From the NCBI RefSeq assembly GCF_018613655.1, contig NZ_JAGGPW010000004.1:152627-216626 (forward strand): a stretch of 64,000 bases of DNA. The letters are read 5' to 3'. The position numbers and the translations under genes are program-made. The notes under the pieces were generated by a model that saw only the letters and a list, made by a program, of their open reading frames with translations, did not search any database and had not been told where the DNA came from. Numbering within the stretch: the first letter of the stretch is position 1; every line of letters starts with the position of its first letter. This document shows, piece by piece, positions 35,601 through 44,059 of this stretch. This DNA is from Planococcus sp. ISL-109. GTDB lineage: Bacteria; Bacillota; Bacilli; Bacillales_A; Planococcaceae.

Positions 35601-36130
35601 TCACTCACTCCAAACGCTGGCTGGGGAAACAGGCGGAGCCTGCGGGTGTGTTGTATTTCCACATGCACAATCCGATGCTGAAACTGACCAAGCTGTTGAC
35701 TGCGGAACAACTGGAAGAAGAACTGTCCAAGTCATTCAAAATGAACGGCCTTGTTGTAGAAGACCCGGAAATCATCCAGGCGATGGACAATGGCATCGAC
35801 GGTTATTCAAATGTCATTCCCGTGCGCCTCAATAAAAACGGATCGGTTTCAAAGGGCTCATCGAAAACAGTGGAAAAAGACGATTTGGAAACGATCCGCA
35901 AATATGTCCGCAAACAGCATGAATCTGCAGGGAATGGCATTCTTGACGGCAATACCGCCGTTAAACCGTATCGCCTGAAAGATTATACACCGTGCCAGTT
36001 CTGCAACTTTCGGCCGGTGTGCCAGTTTGATCCGAGCGACCCGGATCAGACATACCGAAGGCTGCCAGTGTTGAGTTCCGACCAGGCAGTGGAGAAAATT
36101 CGCAAGGAGGTGACAGCTGATGATACCTGA
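32666..36130 (+). CDS. addB: Helicase-nuclease subunit AddB
   Basis: An 1154-residue subunit of AddAB, the RecBCD-like double-strand break resection enzyme. Walker A GRAGTGKT is at residues 8-15. The C-terminal nuclease region has VVDYKSSKQG. The four-cysteine iron-sulfur site is intact: Cys790 in NSCEFAHY and Cys1110, 1113 and 1119 in CQFCNFRPVC. AddB scans for Chi and contributes one nuclease. AGAGGGGGG precedes the ATG. addA begins 11 bases before the stop. Confidence 0.96.
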   Translation: MSLRIVYGRAGTGKTRFAQEEIVESLKDHADGDPIFLIVPDQMSFSTEYSLSAEYGMKGMIRAQAVTFKRLAWRVLQEVGGISRKEIDTFGYRMLIRSLLEEHKADFHLFKRAAGKRGFTDQIEQLIKEFSRYCIDYDELGNIRSSLEEAGAPRTLQDKAADLELILLEIDRRLGKVFVDSEGHLGLLSEKIRHSETMKKSAIYIDGFTSFTAREFQIIAELLKYAKSVSIVLPMDTDSSPEDEQSLFHQPAVTSQRLTELAAAEGIELEPAVYLQEPKRFMNPELLHVERYFETFPAPSIEGQGAVTLVEASNRRAEIHALARSVRTQLMDGYRYKDIAVLYRQPEVYDELINTIFPQYDIPYFISQKKSMLHHPLIEFSRSALEAIIANYSYEPVFRALKTDLFFPEGNLARWRERGDQLENFVLANGIYGDRWLDDKRWIYKKYRGLEFHSGIQTDEELALQMELQTVRDVIRDPLERLKSRLGDCVTGRDFAAVLFQFVEELDVYAKIQTLKDREEANHQLLAATEHEQAWNQWVGVLDQFVLMFGDKELSLQSAARILDEGFETLEFSRIPPSLDQVTVAKMELARLMDIRSVFVIGTNDGVLPQRIEHEGLLTDAEREWFEKVGIELAPSSRMRLMDETYMAYRSFSSASDLLTISYPIADEEGKALLPSLYIKKIADLLQIEPKLAAIGPEELHEADASEYISHPRATLAYLAAQIRIGELTDQWQAVLDYYREDPLWSSIIDQIFKPLKPNTAEQLSEPLAESLYGAPIASSVSRIETYNSCEFAHYAAYGLRLEERSQYRLAAPAMGDLFHAAIKWISDEVMRLGVSWSSLSKEQCTDLAKQAIEQLSPYFVNQILLSSHRYRYIQYKLEGIIRQTAFMLSKHAQVSGFVPIALEVGFGTKEAIPPLSIALKNGRKMDVRGRIDRIDSTDIGGKPYLRVVDYKSSKQGLDFGEVYYGLALQTFTYLDVALTHSKRWLGKQAEPAGVLYFHMHNPMLKLTKLLTAEQLEEELSKSFKMNGLVVEDPEIIQAMDNGIDGYSNVIPVRLNKNGSVSKGSSKTVEKDDLETIRKYVRKQHESAGNGILDGNTAVKPYRLKDYTPCQFCNFRPVCQFDPSDPDQTYRRLPVLSSDQAVEKIRKEVTADDT

Positions 36131-39100
36131 AAAACCGAATAATGTGACGTGGACAGACGAGCAATGGCAGGCGATTTGGGCAAAAGGCCAGGACATGCTT
36201 GTGTCTGCGGCGGCGGGTTCCGGCAAAACCGCGGTCTTGATCAACCGGATGATTGAAAAAGTGCTCGATGAACAGGACCCGGTTTCGGTCGATGAATTAC
36301 TGGTCGTCACTTTCACTAATGCTTCAGCTGCTGAAATGCGCCACCGGATGTCATATGCTTTAGAGCAAGCGGTAGTGGCGCAGCCTGATTCTGCACATTT
36401 GAAAAAGCAATTGCGCCTGATCAACAAAGCGCAGATCTCCACCTTGCACTCGTTTTGCCTGCAGGTCGTCAAGCAATACGCCTATCTGCTCGAAATTGAT
36501 CCAGGGTTCCGCATTGCAGGAGATACCGAAGCGGCTTTACTGCGTGACGATGTCATGGAGGCGGTGCTTGAAGACGCTTACGAGGGGGCGGAGCGTGAAA
36601 GGATCTACCGGTTGGCAGACAGCTTCACTTCCGATCGCAGCGACCAAGCGATGGAAATTTTATTAAGCAAGCTCTATGATTATTCGCGTGTCCATCCAGA
36701 GCCAAATCTTTGGCTCGAGCAACTGCCAAAGCTCTACGATGTGCCGGAGGATGCAGCGATAGATGATTTGCCGTTTATGGAAGACTTGAAAATGACAATA
36801 CGTCATAGTTTTGAAGCGGCGCTCGATTTACTGGACGAGGGCTGGGACTTGGCGACTCGACCGGACGGGCCGGCTATCTTGGAAGAAAACTTTCGAATGG
36901 ATGCCACGCTGATCCGTGCTGCGCTCGATGCCCTGGATGAGTCGTGGTCTGCGCTTCACAGTTATGCACGCAACATCCAATGGGAGCGTCTGGCTTCGGT
37001 GAAAAAAGATTCGTGCGATCCGCAGTTGGCAGAACAAGCAAAGGCACGCAGAAACGAAGCGAAAAAACTCTTCAATGATGTAAAAGACGGCTATTTTGCC
37101 CGTGCTCCTCACCGCCTGCTCGAGGAAATGCGTGAAATGGCTCCGCTTATGCGGACTTTGGTCGATTTGACGAAGAAGTTTGCACAAGGTTATCATGCAC
37201 TCAAAATCGACAGGGGCTTGGTGGATTTCTCGGATCTGGAGCATTATGCACTAGAGGTTTTGAGTGACGGCGGGCAACCGTCTGCGATTGCCATTGACTA
37301 TCGCGCGCGCTTTAAAGAAGTCTTGGTCGATGAATACCAGGATACGAACATGCTTCAAGAAACGATTTTGAACTTGGTCAAATCCGGTTCGGAACAAGAT
37401 GGCAATCTATTTATGGTCGGCGATGTCAAACAGTCGATTTACCGTTTTCGACTGGCGGAGCCGATGCTGTTTCTCGGCAAGTATTCCCGCTTTAGCCGGA
37501 CAGCGGATGGAACTGGTTTGCGCATCGATTTAAACGCCAACTTCCGGAGCCGCAAAGAAGTACTCGATGGAACCAATTATTTATTCTCCCAAATCATGGG
37601 CGAACGTGTCGGCGAGATCGATTACGATGAAGACGCGGCGCTAAAGCCGAAAGCCCCTTACCCCGATCAGGTTGTGCCGATCGGCTTGACGCTCATCCAT
37701 GAACCGGACACGGAAGAAGAGGCGGAGGAAGCGAATAGCGAGATGGACAAATCCCAATGGGAAGCCCGCTGGATTGCGGGGGAAATCAGGCGAATGATGG
37801 ATTCCGGCGCTACTGTGCACGACCCGTGGAGTGGAAAAGAACGGCCGCTCGAATACCGGGACATTGTTGTGCTCATGCGTTCGATGACATGGTCAGGAGA
37901 TTTTTCCGATGAGTTTAAAATGGGCGGCATACCACTATATGCTGAGCTGAACGGTGGTTATTTCGATGCCCTTGAAGTGATGATCATGCTCAACACATTG
38001 CGCGTTGTCGATAACCCTTATCAGGACATCCCGCTTGCCGCTGTGCTTCGCGCCCCGTTTTTCGGCTTGCAGGAAAATGAACTTGCTGCTATCCGATTGG
38101 CCGATCAAAAGGGAACATTTTATGATGCGTTAAAAGCATTCATCCGTATCGGTTCGATGGAGGAAGCGACACGAGCGAAGCTCCGCCGTTTCACGAACAA
38201 CTTGGAACAATGGCGCAATTTAGCACGCCGTGGCTCTCTATCGGAGTTGATTTGGCAAGTTTATATGGACACGAATTACTACGAAATGGCCGGGGCCATG
38301 TCCAATGGCAAGCAACGCCAGGCGAACTTGCGTGCACTTCACGACCGGTCGCTTGAATACGAGAAAACGGCGTTCCGAGGATTGTTCCGCTTTCTGCGGT
38401 TTATCGATCGCATGCGTGAGCGCGGGGATGATCTAGGGACGGCGAAATCTTTGAGTGAAAAAGAAAATGTTGTCCGTCTCATGACGGTCCACAAATCAAA
38501 AGGCTTGGAATTTCCCATCGTCTTTTTCGCTGGAACGGGGCGTCAGTTCAATGAAATGGACTTCCATAAACCGTATCTGTTCGATCAGCAATACGGGCTC
38601 GCAGTGAAAGCAGTCAATCCCGATACACGTCTCGAATATACGTCACTGCCTTATCTTGCGGTCAAAGAGATGAAGCAATTGCAGATGAGAGCGGAAGAAA
38701 TGCGCGTATTATATGTGGCGATGACCCGTGCAAAAGAAAAACTGTATTTGACTGCATCGGTAAAAGAACTCGACCGGCTGTTCGAAAAATGGAAAACCGC
38801 CACCGGTGAGGTTTTGCTGCCGGATTTCAAGCGTTCACGTGCCAAATCCTACCTGGACTGGATTGGCCCAGCCGTTTCCAGACACCCGGATGCAAGCGAA
38901 CTGCACACCGGCGGAGATGTAATGGAGCATCATTCCCGCTTCCATGTGGAAATCGTCGAAACACAGTCTCTTGAAGAGCCGCCGCTGCTGCTCGACGCAC
39001 AGCAGCACCGTCCGGAATCAAGTGAAGATAGCGCTTTGATCCAGAGTCGTTTCGATTTCCGCTATCCTCATCAGCGTGCAGTCGACAAGCGTTCCAAACA

Positions 39101-39728
39101 GTCGGTGACCGAGATGAAGCGCCTACAGCTATTGCAGCGCTTGGATGAGCCCGAATCGTTCATCCAGAATTTCCAGCCGAAAACGCAAAAAGCGACGCCT
39201 CACCGGCCTGACTTTTTGATGGACCGGAAATTATCGGCAGCGGACATCGGCACCGCAGTCCATACCGTGATGCAGCATTTGCCACTTGAGCGCCGCCTTA
39301 GCCTAGAGGAAATCCGTCAATTTTTAGATGATTTAGTCGGGCGTGAAATCCTCACGCAAGAAGAAGCCCAAGCGGTCAAAGTACAAGAAGTCGAAGCGTT
39401 CTTCCAAAGCGCAACAGCAGAACGGCTCATGAATGCGGATGACATCAAAAGGGAAGTCCCGTTCACGTATGCGCGTGCCGATGAAGACGGGGACCATCAG
39501 ATTGTCCAGGGGATCGTCGATTGCTTGTTCTTGGAAGATGGGGAATGGGTGCTGCTCGATTACAAAACAGACAAGACTCGCCAGCTGAGCGATATCCAGT
39601 CGGCGATGAAAGAGCGCTACAGCATCCAACTATCAGTTTATCAGGAAGCAGTGGAAGCGATTTTGCGCATACCGATCAAACAACGTCTTTTATATTTGTT
39701 CTCCACTAGCGAAGAAGTGGAAGTCTAG
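36120..39728 (+). CDS. addA: Helicase-nuclease subunit AddA
   Basis: A 1202-residue UvrD-type 3'-5' helicase with C-terminal nuclease. Motifs in order: Q motif WTDEQWQAIW, Walker A SAAAGSGKTAVL, LVVTFTNASAAEM, LVDEYQDTN (Walker B), VKQSIYRFR, MTVHKSKGLEFPIVF, YVAMTRAKEKLYL. The nuclease triad region is GTAVHTVMQHL, then GIVDCLFLE and LLDYKTDK. AAGGAGGTGA lies 8 bases before the ATG, inside addB. The sbcDC genes that follow addBA in B. subtilis are not next here. Confidence 0.97.
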   Translation: MIPEKPNNVTWTDEQWQAIWAKGQDMLVSAAAGSGKTAVLINRMIEKVLDEQDPVSVDELLVVTFTNASAAEMRHRMSYALEQAVVAQPDSAHLKKQLRLINKAQISTLHSFCLQVVKQYAYLLEIDPGFRIAGDTEAALLRDDVMEAVLEDAYEGAERERIYRLADSFTSDRSDQAMEILLSKLYDYSRVHPEPNLWLEQLPKLYDVPEDAAIDDLPFMEDLKMTIRHSFEAALDLLDEGWDLATRPDGPAILEENFRMDATLIRAALDALDESWSALHSYARNIQWERLASVKKDSCDPQLAEQAKARRNEAKKLFNDVKDGYFARAPHRLLEEMREMAPLMRTLVDLTKKFAQGYHALKIDRGLVDFSDLEHYALEVLSDGGQPSAIAIDYRARFKEVLVDEYQDTNMLQETILNLVKSGSEQDGNLFMVGDVKQSIYRFRLAEPMLFLGKYSRFSRTADGTGLRIDLNANFRSRKEVLDGTNYLFSQIMGERVGEIDYDEDAALKPKAPYPDQVVPIGLTLIHEPDTEEEAEEANSEMDKSQWEARWIAGEIRRMMDSGATVHDPWSGKERPLEYRDIVVLMRSMTWSGDFSDEFKMGGIPLYAELNGGYFDALEVMIMLNTLRVVDNPYQDIPLAAVLRAPFFGLQENELAAIRLADQKGTFYDALKAFIRIGSMEEATRAKLRRFTNNLEQWRNLARRGSLSELIWQVYMDTNYYEMAGAMSNGKQRQANLRALHDRSLEYEKTAFRGLFRFLRFIDRMRERGDDLGTAKSLSEKENVVRLMTVHKSKGLEFPIVFFAGTGRQFNEMDFHKPYLFDQQYGLAVKAVNPDTRLEYTSLPYLAVKEMKQLQMRAEEMRVLYVAMTRAKEKLYLTASVKELDRLFEKWKTATGEVLLPDFKRSRAKSYLDWIGPAVSRHPDASELHTGGDVMEHHSRFHVEIVETQSLEEPPLLLDAQQHRPESSEDSALIQSRFDFRYPHQRAVDKRSKQSVTEMKRLQLLQRLDEPESFIQNFQPKTQKATPHRPDFLMDRKLSAADIGTAVHTVMQHLPLERRLSLEEIRQFLDDLVGREILTQEEAQAVKVQEVEAFFQSATAERLMNADDIKREVPFTYARADEDGDHQIVQGIVDCLFLEDGEWVLLDYKTDKTRQLSDIQSAMKERYSIQLSVYQEAVEAILRIPIKQRLLYLFSTSEEVEV

Positions 39729-39738
39729 GAGGATTATT

Positions 39739-40917
39739 TTGAAATTACAGCCTATTTCTTTACATGAACGGGTGGAAGCCATTGATTTGATGAGAGGTTT
39801 TTCGCTGCTTGGCATTCTACTCATCAATATGTTGGCGTTCCATACCCCGTATTCTTATATCGATCCGTACAAGTGGTTCAGCGGCAACACGGATCAAGCG
39901 ATTTTCACCGCTTTGGATATTTTCGTTCAAGCAAGTTTTTACCCTTTATTTTCCATGCTGTTCGGCTATGGACTGATGATGCAGTTTTTGCGGGCCGAGA
40001 AATTTGAGCAGCCGTTTATGCCGGTCGCCGTCAAGCGCTTATTGGTGCTGTTGGTATTCGGTATCGTCCATGCGTTCTTAATTTGGTACGGGGATATTTT
40101 GATCACTTACGCCATTATGGGCCTATTGCTGATCGGCATGCTGCGTTTGCCTGCGGGCTGGCTGTTAGGTCTCGGTGTGATGCTTTATGCGCTGCCGCAT
40201 CTATTGTTTACGGTCATTATGTTTATGGCGGTCGCGGTGGATCCGAATATATACATCGGCTATCAGGAAGCGGAGAGATCGATTGCTGCCTATCAATCTG
40301 GCAGTTTCGCAGAAATCTTCAGCCGCCGGCTAACAGATTGGTATTACGTTAATAATCCGTTCAGCTTTATCATTCTAACGGTCACCATTTTGCCGCTAAT
40401 GATGGTCGGTGCGGCTGCAGCTAAATGGCGGATGATTGAACTGGCCGCAGAAAAGAAGAAAATCTGGTTGGCGCTTGCAGTAAGCACGCTAGTTGTCGGT
40501 CTGCTACTTAAATCTGCTCCTTATCTATTCGATAAAAACTATGCTTATCAATATGTACAGGAAATTTTCGGTGGGCCGCTTGTAGCAATCGGCTATGCTG
40601 CGGTCATTGCTTTGTGGTCCCAGAAGTTGAGCTTCACAAGAGCGATGTCACCGCTGATCAAAGCTGGCAGAATGTCGATGACGATTTACATTACCCAATC
40701 GATTCTCGCGACGAGCATCTTTTATTCATTCGGCTTCGGATTATATGGCCAAGTGGGTCTGTTGACCGGCACATTAATCGCTCTTGGGATATTTGTCATT
40801 CAATTGATTTTTGCGGAACTCTGGTTTGTCAAATTCACCCGCGGTCCGATTGAAATGTTGTGGCGCCGGTGGACGTACGGAAATAATTTTGAAAAAAGCA
40901 ACAATTCAAAACGCTGA
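39739..40917 (+). CDS. DUF418 (YeiB-like) membrane protein
   Basis: A 392-residue protein with about ten membrane segments. The start (VEAIDLMRGFSLLGILLINM) and the segment with SFYPLFSMLFGYGL are the N-terminal YeiB hallmark; the C-terminal half is DUF418 (GRMSMTIYITQSI, LWFVKFTRGPIEMLWRRWTYG). The family is loosely related to membrane acyltransferases; no substrate is known. The start is UUG, with AGGAGG 6 bases upstream, 10 bases after addA, so it may be read from the addBA promoter. Confidence 0.88.
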   Translation: MKLQPISLHERVEAIDLMRGFSLLGILLINMLAFHTPYSYIDPYKWFSGNTDQAIFTALDIFVQASFYPLFSMLFGYGLMMQFLRAEKFEQPFMPVAVKRLLVLLVFGIVHAFLIWYGDILITYAIMGLLLIGMLRLPAGWLLGLGVMLYALPHLLFTVIMFMAVAVDPNIYIGYQEAERSIAAYQSGSFAEIFSRRLTDWYYVNNPFSFIILTVTILPLMMVGAAAAKWRMIELAAEKKKIWLALAVSTLVVGLLLKSAPYLFDKNYAYQYVQEIFGGPLVAIGYAAVIALWSQKLSFTRAMSPLIKAGRMSMTIYITQSILATSIFYSFGFGLYGQVGLLTGTLIALGIFVIQLIFAELWFVKFTRGPIEMLWRRWTYGNNFEKSNNSKR

Positions 40918-40960
40918 ATGTGTATAATGAATGCAATCATAGAAAAGGAGTGTTTGATGA

Positions 40961-41860
40961 ATGAAACTTCTATCGTTTCGCTTTCAAGGAGAAGAACGTT
41001 TTGGACCAAAGGTAAAAAAAGAAGAAGCCGTGTGGGATGCCCTCGCAATCCAAGAGCAGCTGAATGTCTTGCCGGAGTTTCCGGAAAAGCTGATTGACGG
41101 AGTGTCACAAGGGATGGAGTTTGTGGAACAGATCCGCAAATTGACGGAAGCGGCTGTCCAATCGGAAACCCCTGAGCAATTCAAACACTCTTTTTCGGAA
41201 ATCGAATGGCTCGCGCCGATTCCGAAACCACCGAAAAATGTCATTTGCATCGGCAAGAACTATGCTGATCATGCAGCAGAAATGGGCGGTCAGGCACCTA
41301 TCGACATGGTTGTCTTCACCAAAGCGGCGAATAGCGTTGCGGCCGACGAAGAGACGGTGCCGGCACATGCAGATGTGACGGATTCTTATGACTATGAAGG
41401 CGAACTCGCTGTGGTCATCGGGAAAGCCGGGCATAAGATTCCAAAACAGATGGCATACGATTATGTCTTCGGTTACACGATTGCCCTCGATTTGACGGCG
41501 CGTGACCTGCAGGAAAAGCATCAGCAATATTTCCTAGGAAAAAGTTTGCCGGGGTCCTGCCCGATGGGTCCTTATCTCGTCACGAAAGATGAAATTCCGC
41601 AAGCGCAGAACTTGTCTGTCGTCACTAAAGTGAATGATGAAGTCCGTCAAAACGGCAACACGGAAAATATGATCCGCCGCGTCGATGAGCTGGTCGCTGA
41701 AATTTCCAAGTCTGTTGCGCTTGAACCGGGCGATATCATTTTGACCGGAACCCCTGCTGGTGTCGGCAAAGGTTTTAACCCGCCGAAGTTTTTGAAGGCG
41801 GGCGATACGATCAAAGTATCTATCCAATCGATCGGGACACTCGTCACACATTTGTCATAA
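40961..41860 (+). CDS. yisK: Fumarylacetoacetate hydrolase family protein (YisK)
   Basis: A 299-residue enzyme. The FAH fold fills the C-terminal two thirds: NVICIGKNYADHAAEMG, YDYEGELAVVIGK with the metal-binding Glu residues, FGYTIALDLTARDLQ, and LTGTPAGVGKGFNPP. FAHD1-like members decarboxylate oxaloacetate or hydrolyse acylpyruvates. B. subtilis YisK also associates with the cytoskeletal protein Mbl. The pairing with yisL supports the name. AAAAGGAG precedes the ATG. Confidence 0.9.
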   Translation: MKLLSFRFQGEERFGPKVKKEEAVWDALAIQEQLNVLPEFPEKLIDGVSQGMEFVEQIRKLTEAAVQSETPEQFKHSFSEIEWLAPIPKPPKNVICIGKNYADHAAEMGGQAPIDMVVFTKAANSVAADEETVPAHADVTDSYDYEGELAVVIGKAGHKIPKQMAYDYVFGYTIALDLTARDLQEKHQQYFLGKSLPGSCPMGPYLVTKDEIPQAQNLSVVTKVNDEVRQNGNTENMIRRVDELVAEISKSVALEPGDIILTGTPAGVGKGFNPPKFLKAGDTIKVSIQSIGTLVTHLS

Positions 41861-41928
41861 GGAAGAATCACTTCTCCTTGTCCTGCTTGTGGTAAACTTG
41901 ATAGGACTATATTAAATGAGGTGAGCTT

Positions 41929-42303
41929 TTGGGATTTTTAACTGATACAACACATTTACACATTACTGTGTGGGTGGTAGGCGTCATTCTTTTCCTCGTA
42001 GCGGCATTTATGCAGCGCGACAGCAAAGGACGCAAAATCGTCCACATGGTTACGAGATTGCTCTACGTTTTGATTATCATAACAGGGCTGACATTGTTCA
42101 TCGCGCATTCTTCATTCGATGCAATGCTATACGGCTTGAAATTCCTATTCGGACTATTGACGATCGGAATGATGGAAATGGTGCTCGTGCGCGGCAAGAA
42201 GCAAAAGCCGGTTACGTTATTCTGGGCATTGTTTGCAGTATTCTTGTTCGTGACTTTGTTCCTCGGCTTCAAATTGCCGATCGGTTTCGATTTCTTAGCA
42301 TAA
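41929..42303 (+). CDS. yisL: YisL family (UPF0344) membrane protein
   Basis: A 124-residue protein with four membrane segments: TTHLHITVWVVGVILFLVA at the start, HMVTRLLYVLIIITG, and a last helix ending LGFKLPIGFDF. It is UPF0344/DUF1516, of unknown function. The start is UUG, with GAGGTGAG 5-6 bases upstream. It follows yisK as in B. subtilis. Confidence 0.9.
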   Translation: MGFLTDTTHLHITVWVVGVILFLVAAFMQRDSKGRKIVHMVTRLLYVLIIITGLTLFIAHSSFDAMLYGLKFLFGLLTIGMMEMVLVRGKKQKPVTLFWALFAVFLFVTLFLGFKLPIGFDFLA

Positions 42304-42318
42304 CATGCGTAAATTAGG

Positions 42319-42367
42319 CTCTCTTTTCATTGTTAGCAGCAGCTGACGGTGGAAGGGGAGTTTTTTT
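42319..42367 (+). terminator. Terminator after yisL
   Basis: CTCTCTTTT pairs with GAAGGGGAG (three G-U), enclosing a second small hairpin GTTAGC-AGCA-GCTGAC, and seven Ts follow. Confidence 0.6.
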
Positions 42368-42396
42368 GGGCGAAATAGGTCACTTTAAATGAAGCC

Positions 42397-42475
42397 GACA
42401 GTTCGCCAGTCTTCACAGTTTGGACGAAACTGGCGATGAACTGCCTAGCTGTCACGAACTTGACCTGGCGGCAGG
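42397..42475 (+). other. Stacked hairpins ahead of the amylase-like gene
   Basis: CAGTTCGCCAGT pairs with ACTGGC-GAT-GAACTG (a 12-pair stem with a 3-base bulge and an 18-base loop), with GACAG/CTGTC available outside it, followed by ACCTG-GCGG-CAGGT. There is no T run. It lies in the 175 bases between the yisL terminator and the next gene and matches no riboswitch I know. A possible extended -10 (TGATAAAAT) follows at about 42487, so part of it could be upstream of the transcript. Confidence 0.4.
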
Positions 42476-42542
42476 TAGGGGAGTTTGATAAAATAGACCG
42501 GGTGAGCAACAATCTTGACCTCATTGAAGGAGGGTTACGGAA

Positions 42543-44003
42543 TTGAAAAGAAAAAGCATAATTTTGGCGATGATAGCGGCTTTACTATGGCCATCAGCTG
42601 GCATTTCGGCTGAAGAAACACGCACGATTGAAGATGAAATCATTTACGATGTCCTCGTAGACCGCTATTTCAATAAACTGATACAGAATGACTATGAGGT
42701 GGATTCAACAGATCCGTCCAGATTCAGTGGCGGTGATTTTGCAGGGATGGAAAGTGAAATAGGCCATGTCCGGGAGATGGGATTCACTGTTTTGTCGATC
42801 GGATCTGTCTTCCAATCAGCAAGTTATGATGGTAAAGAGGTTATCGATTATGGGCAACTGGAACGCCATTTTGGAACATCTGAAGAATTTTTGGCACTGA
42901 TTGAAAAAGTCCATTCGGATGATATGAAGTTGATCGTCGATTTGCCGACTCAAACTTTGAACGCTGAACATAGCTGGACAGCAACAAATCCGGAATGGTT
43001 TACCGAAAATGAGGATGGCACAATAGCGCTCGATACGGACAATGAACAAGTACAGCAGGCGCTGATCGAAATGTTCCAGCAGTTCCGTGCTGACTATCCG
43101 ATTGACGGCGTACGCTTGCAGCAGTCGGATGAGCTGAGCCCGGCATTCGTCGAGAGCTTTTCCAATGCGTTAAAAGAAGACGGTGGATTTTATGTGCTGG
43201 CGGATGCGGAAATGCCAGCACAGCCCGGGTTTGATGCTGTGGTGCAAGAAGGCGTAGAAGACACGTTGCGCAATAGCTACCGCGTGTTTGATCAGCCGCT
43301 GACCGCTGTGCCGGACCTGATGGAGCAATCAGCAGGGAATTTGATCCAAGTCGATTCACTCAACGGTTCGCGTTTTACATCAGACATCGTGGAATCAAGA
43401 GGCTACCCGCCGACCCGCTGGCGGATGTTATTTGCGCAGCTGCTTACGATGCCAGGGATCCCAGTCGTCCAATACGGTTCGGAAACAGCGATGAACGGTG
43501 AAGCGCTGCCCGATTCACATCAGATTTTGGATATGGCAGTAGAAAAAGAATTGGTCGATTACATTACAAATTTAACTACATTGCGCAACTCCTCAGAAGC
43601 ATTGCGTACCGGGGAGCTTGAAATGCTTCACGAAGAAGAGGGCTGGATGGTTTATAAGCGTTCAAACGAAGAAGAAGCATGGATTATCGCCATCAACAAT
43701 TCTTCGGAAACAAAAAACCTGACACTTGACCAGGAAATCATCGGAGACGATATGGAACTTCGTGGTTTGTTCGAAAATGATATTGTCCGCCCTAATGATG
43801 ATGGGCAATACCGTTTGACGTTGAACCGGGAACTTGTGGAAACGTATCATATTACCGAAAAAAGAGGGCTGAATACGGCGTACGTCGCAACTCTCGCCCT
43901 CATGTACTTGGTCTTTATGGGCTTCCTATGGGTTGTCTGGAAAAAAGGCAAGCAGCGAAAAGCCGATGAAGCGGCGAAAAAACAGCAAGCGAAAGAAATT
44001 TAA
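42543..44003 (+). CDS. Membrane-anchored GH13 amylase-like protein, catalytic residues lost
   Basis: A 486-residue protein: signal peptide ending near GISA-EE, a reduced GH13 barrel, a beta-sandwich domain, one membrane helix at about 443-465 and a short basic cytoplasmic tail. GH13 landmarks are VLVDRYFN, FSGGDFAGM, DGVRL and GIPVVQYGSE. The catalytic set is broken: the nucleophile Asp after DGVRL is Gln193, the D of the last region (DNHD) is Asn274 in VDSLNGSRF, and the NH of region I is missing in VDLPTQT. Only Glu223 might stand for the acid/base. It is thus probably a carbohydrate-binding pseudoenzyme. The start is UUG with AAGGAGG 9 bases upstream. Confidence 0.8.
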   Translation: MKRKSIILAMIAALLWPSAGISAEETRTIEDEIIYDVLVDRYFNKLIQNDYEVDSTDPSRFSGGDFAGMESEIGHVREMGFTVLSIGSVFQSASYDGKEVIDYGQLERHFGTSEEFLALIEKVHSDDMKLIVDLPTQTLNAEHSWTATNPEWFTENEDGTIALDTDNEQVQQALIEMFQQFRADYPIDGVRLQQSDELSPAFVESFSNALKEDGGFYVLADAEMPAQPGFDAVVQEGVEDTLRNSYRVFDQPLTAVPDLMEQSAGNLIQVDSLNGSRFTSDIVESRGYPPTRWRMLFAQLLTMPGIPVVQYGSETAMNGEALPDSHQILDMAVEKELVDYITNLTTLRNSSEALRTGELEMLHEEEGWMVYKRSNEEEAWIIAINNSSETKNLTLDQEIIGDDMELRGLFENDIVRPNDDGQYRLTLNRELVETYHITEKRGLNTAYVATLALMYLVFMGFLWVVWKKGKQRKADEAAKKQQAKEI

Positions 44004-44007
44004 TGAG

Positions 44008-44047
44008 AAAAAGCCGCGGTAGGATTTGTATCCTACCGCGGCTTTTT
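44008..44047. terminator. Bidirectional terminator after amylase-like gene
   Basis: An 18-base perfect stem AAAAAGCCGCGGTAGGAT with a 4-base loop and T runs on both strands, between convergent genes. Confidence 0.9.
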
Positions 44048-44059
44048 GGTGCTGAAAAA

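Noticed and set aside
35858-36472. A 204-codon open frame opposite the addB-addA junction
   Set aside because: It lies fully inside two well-defined genes on the other strand.
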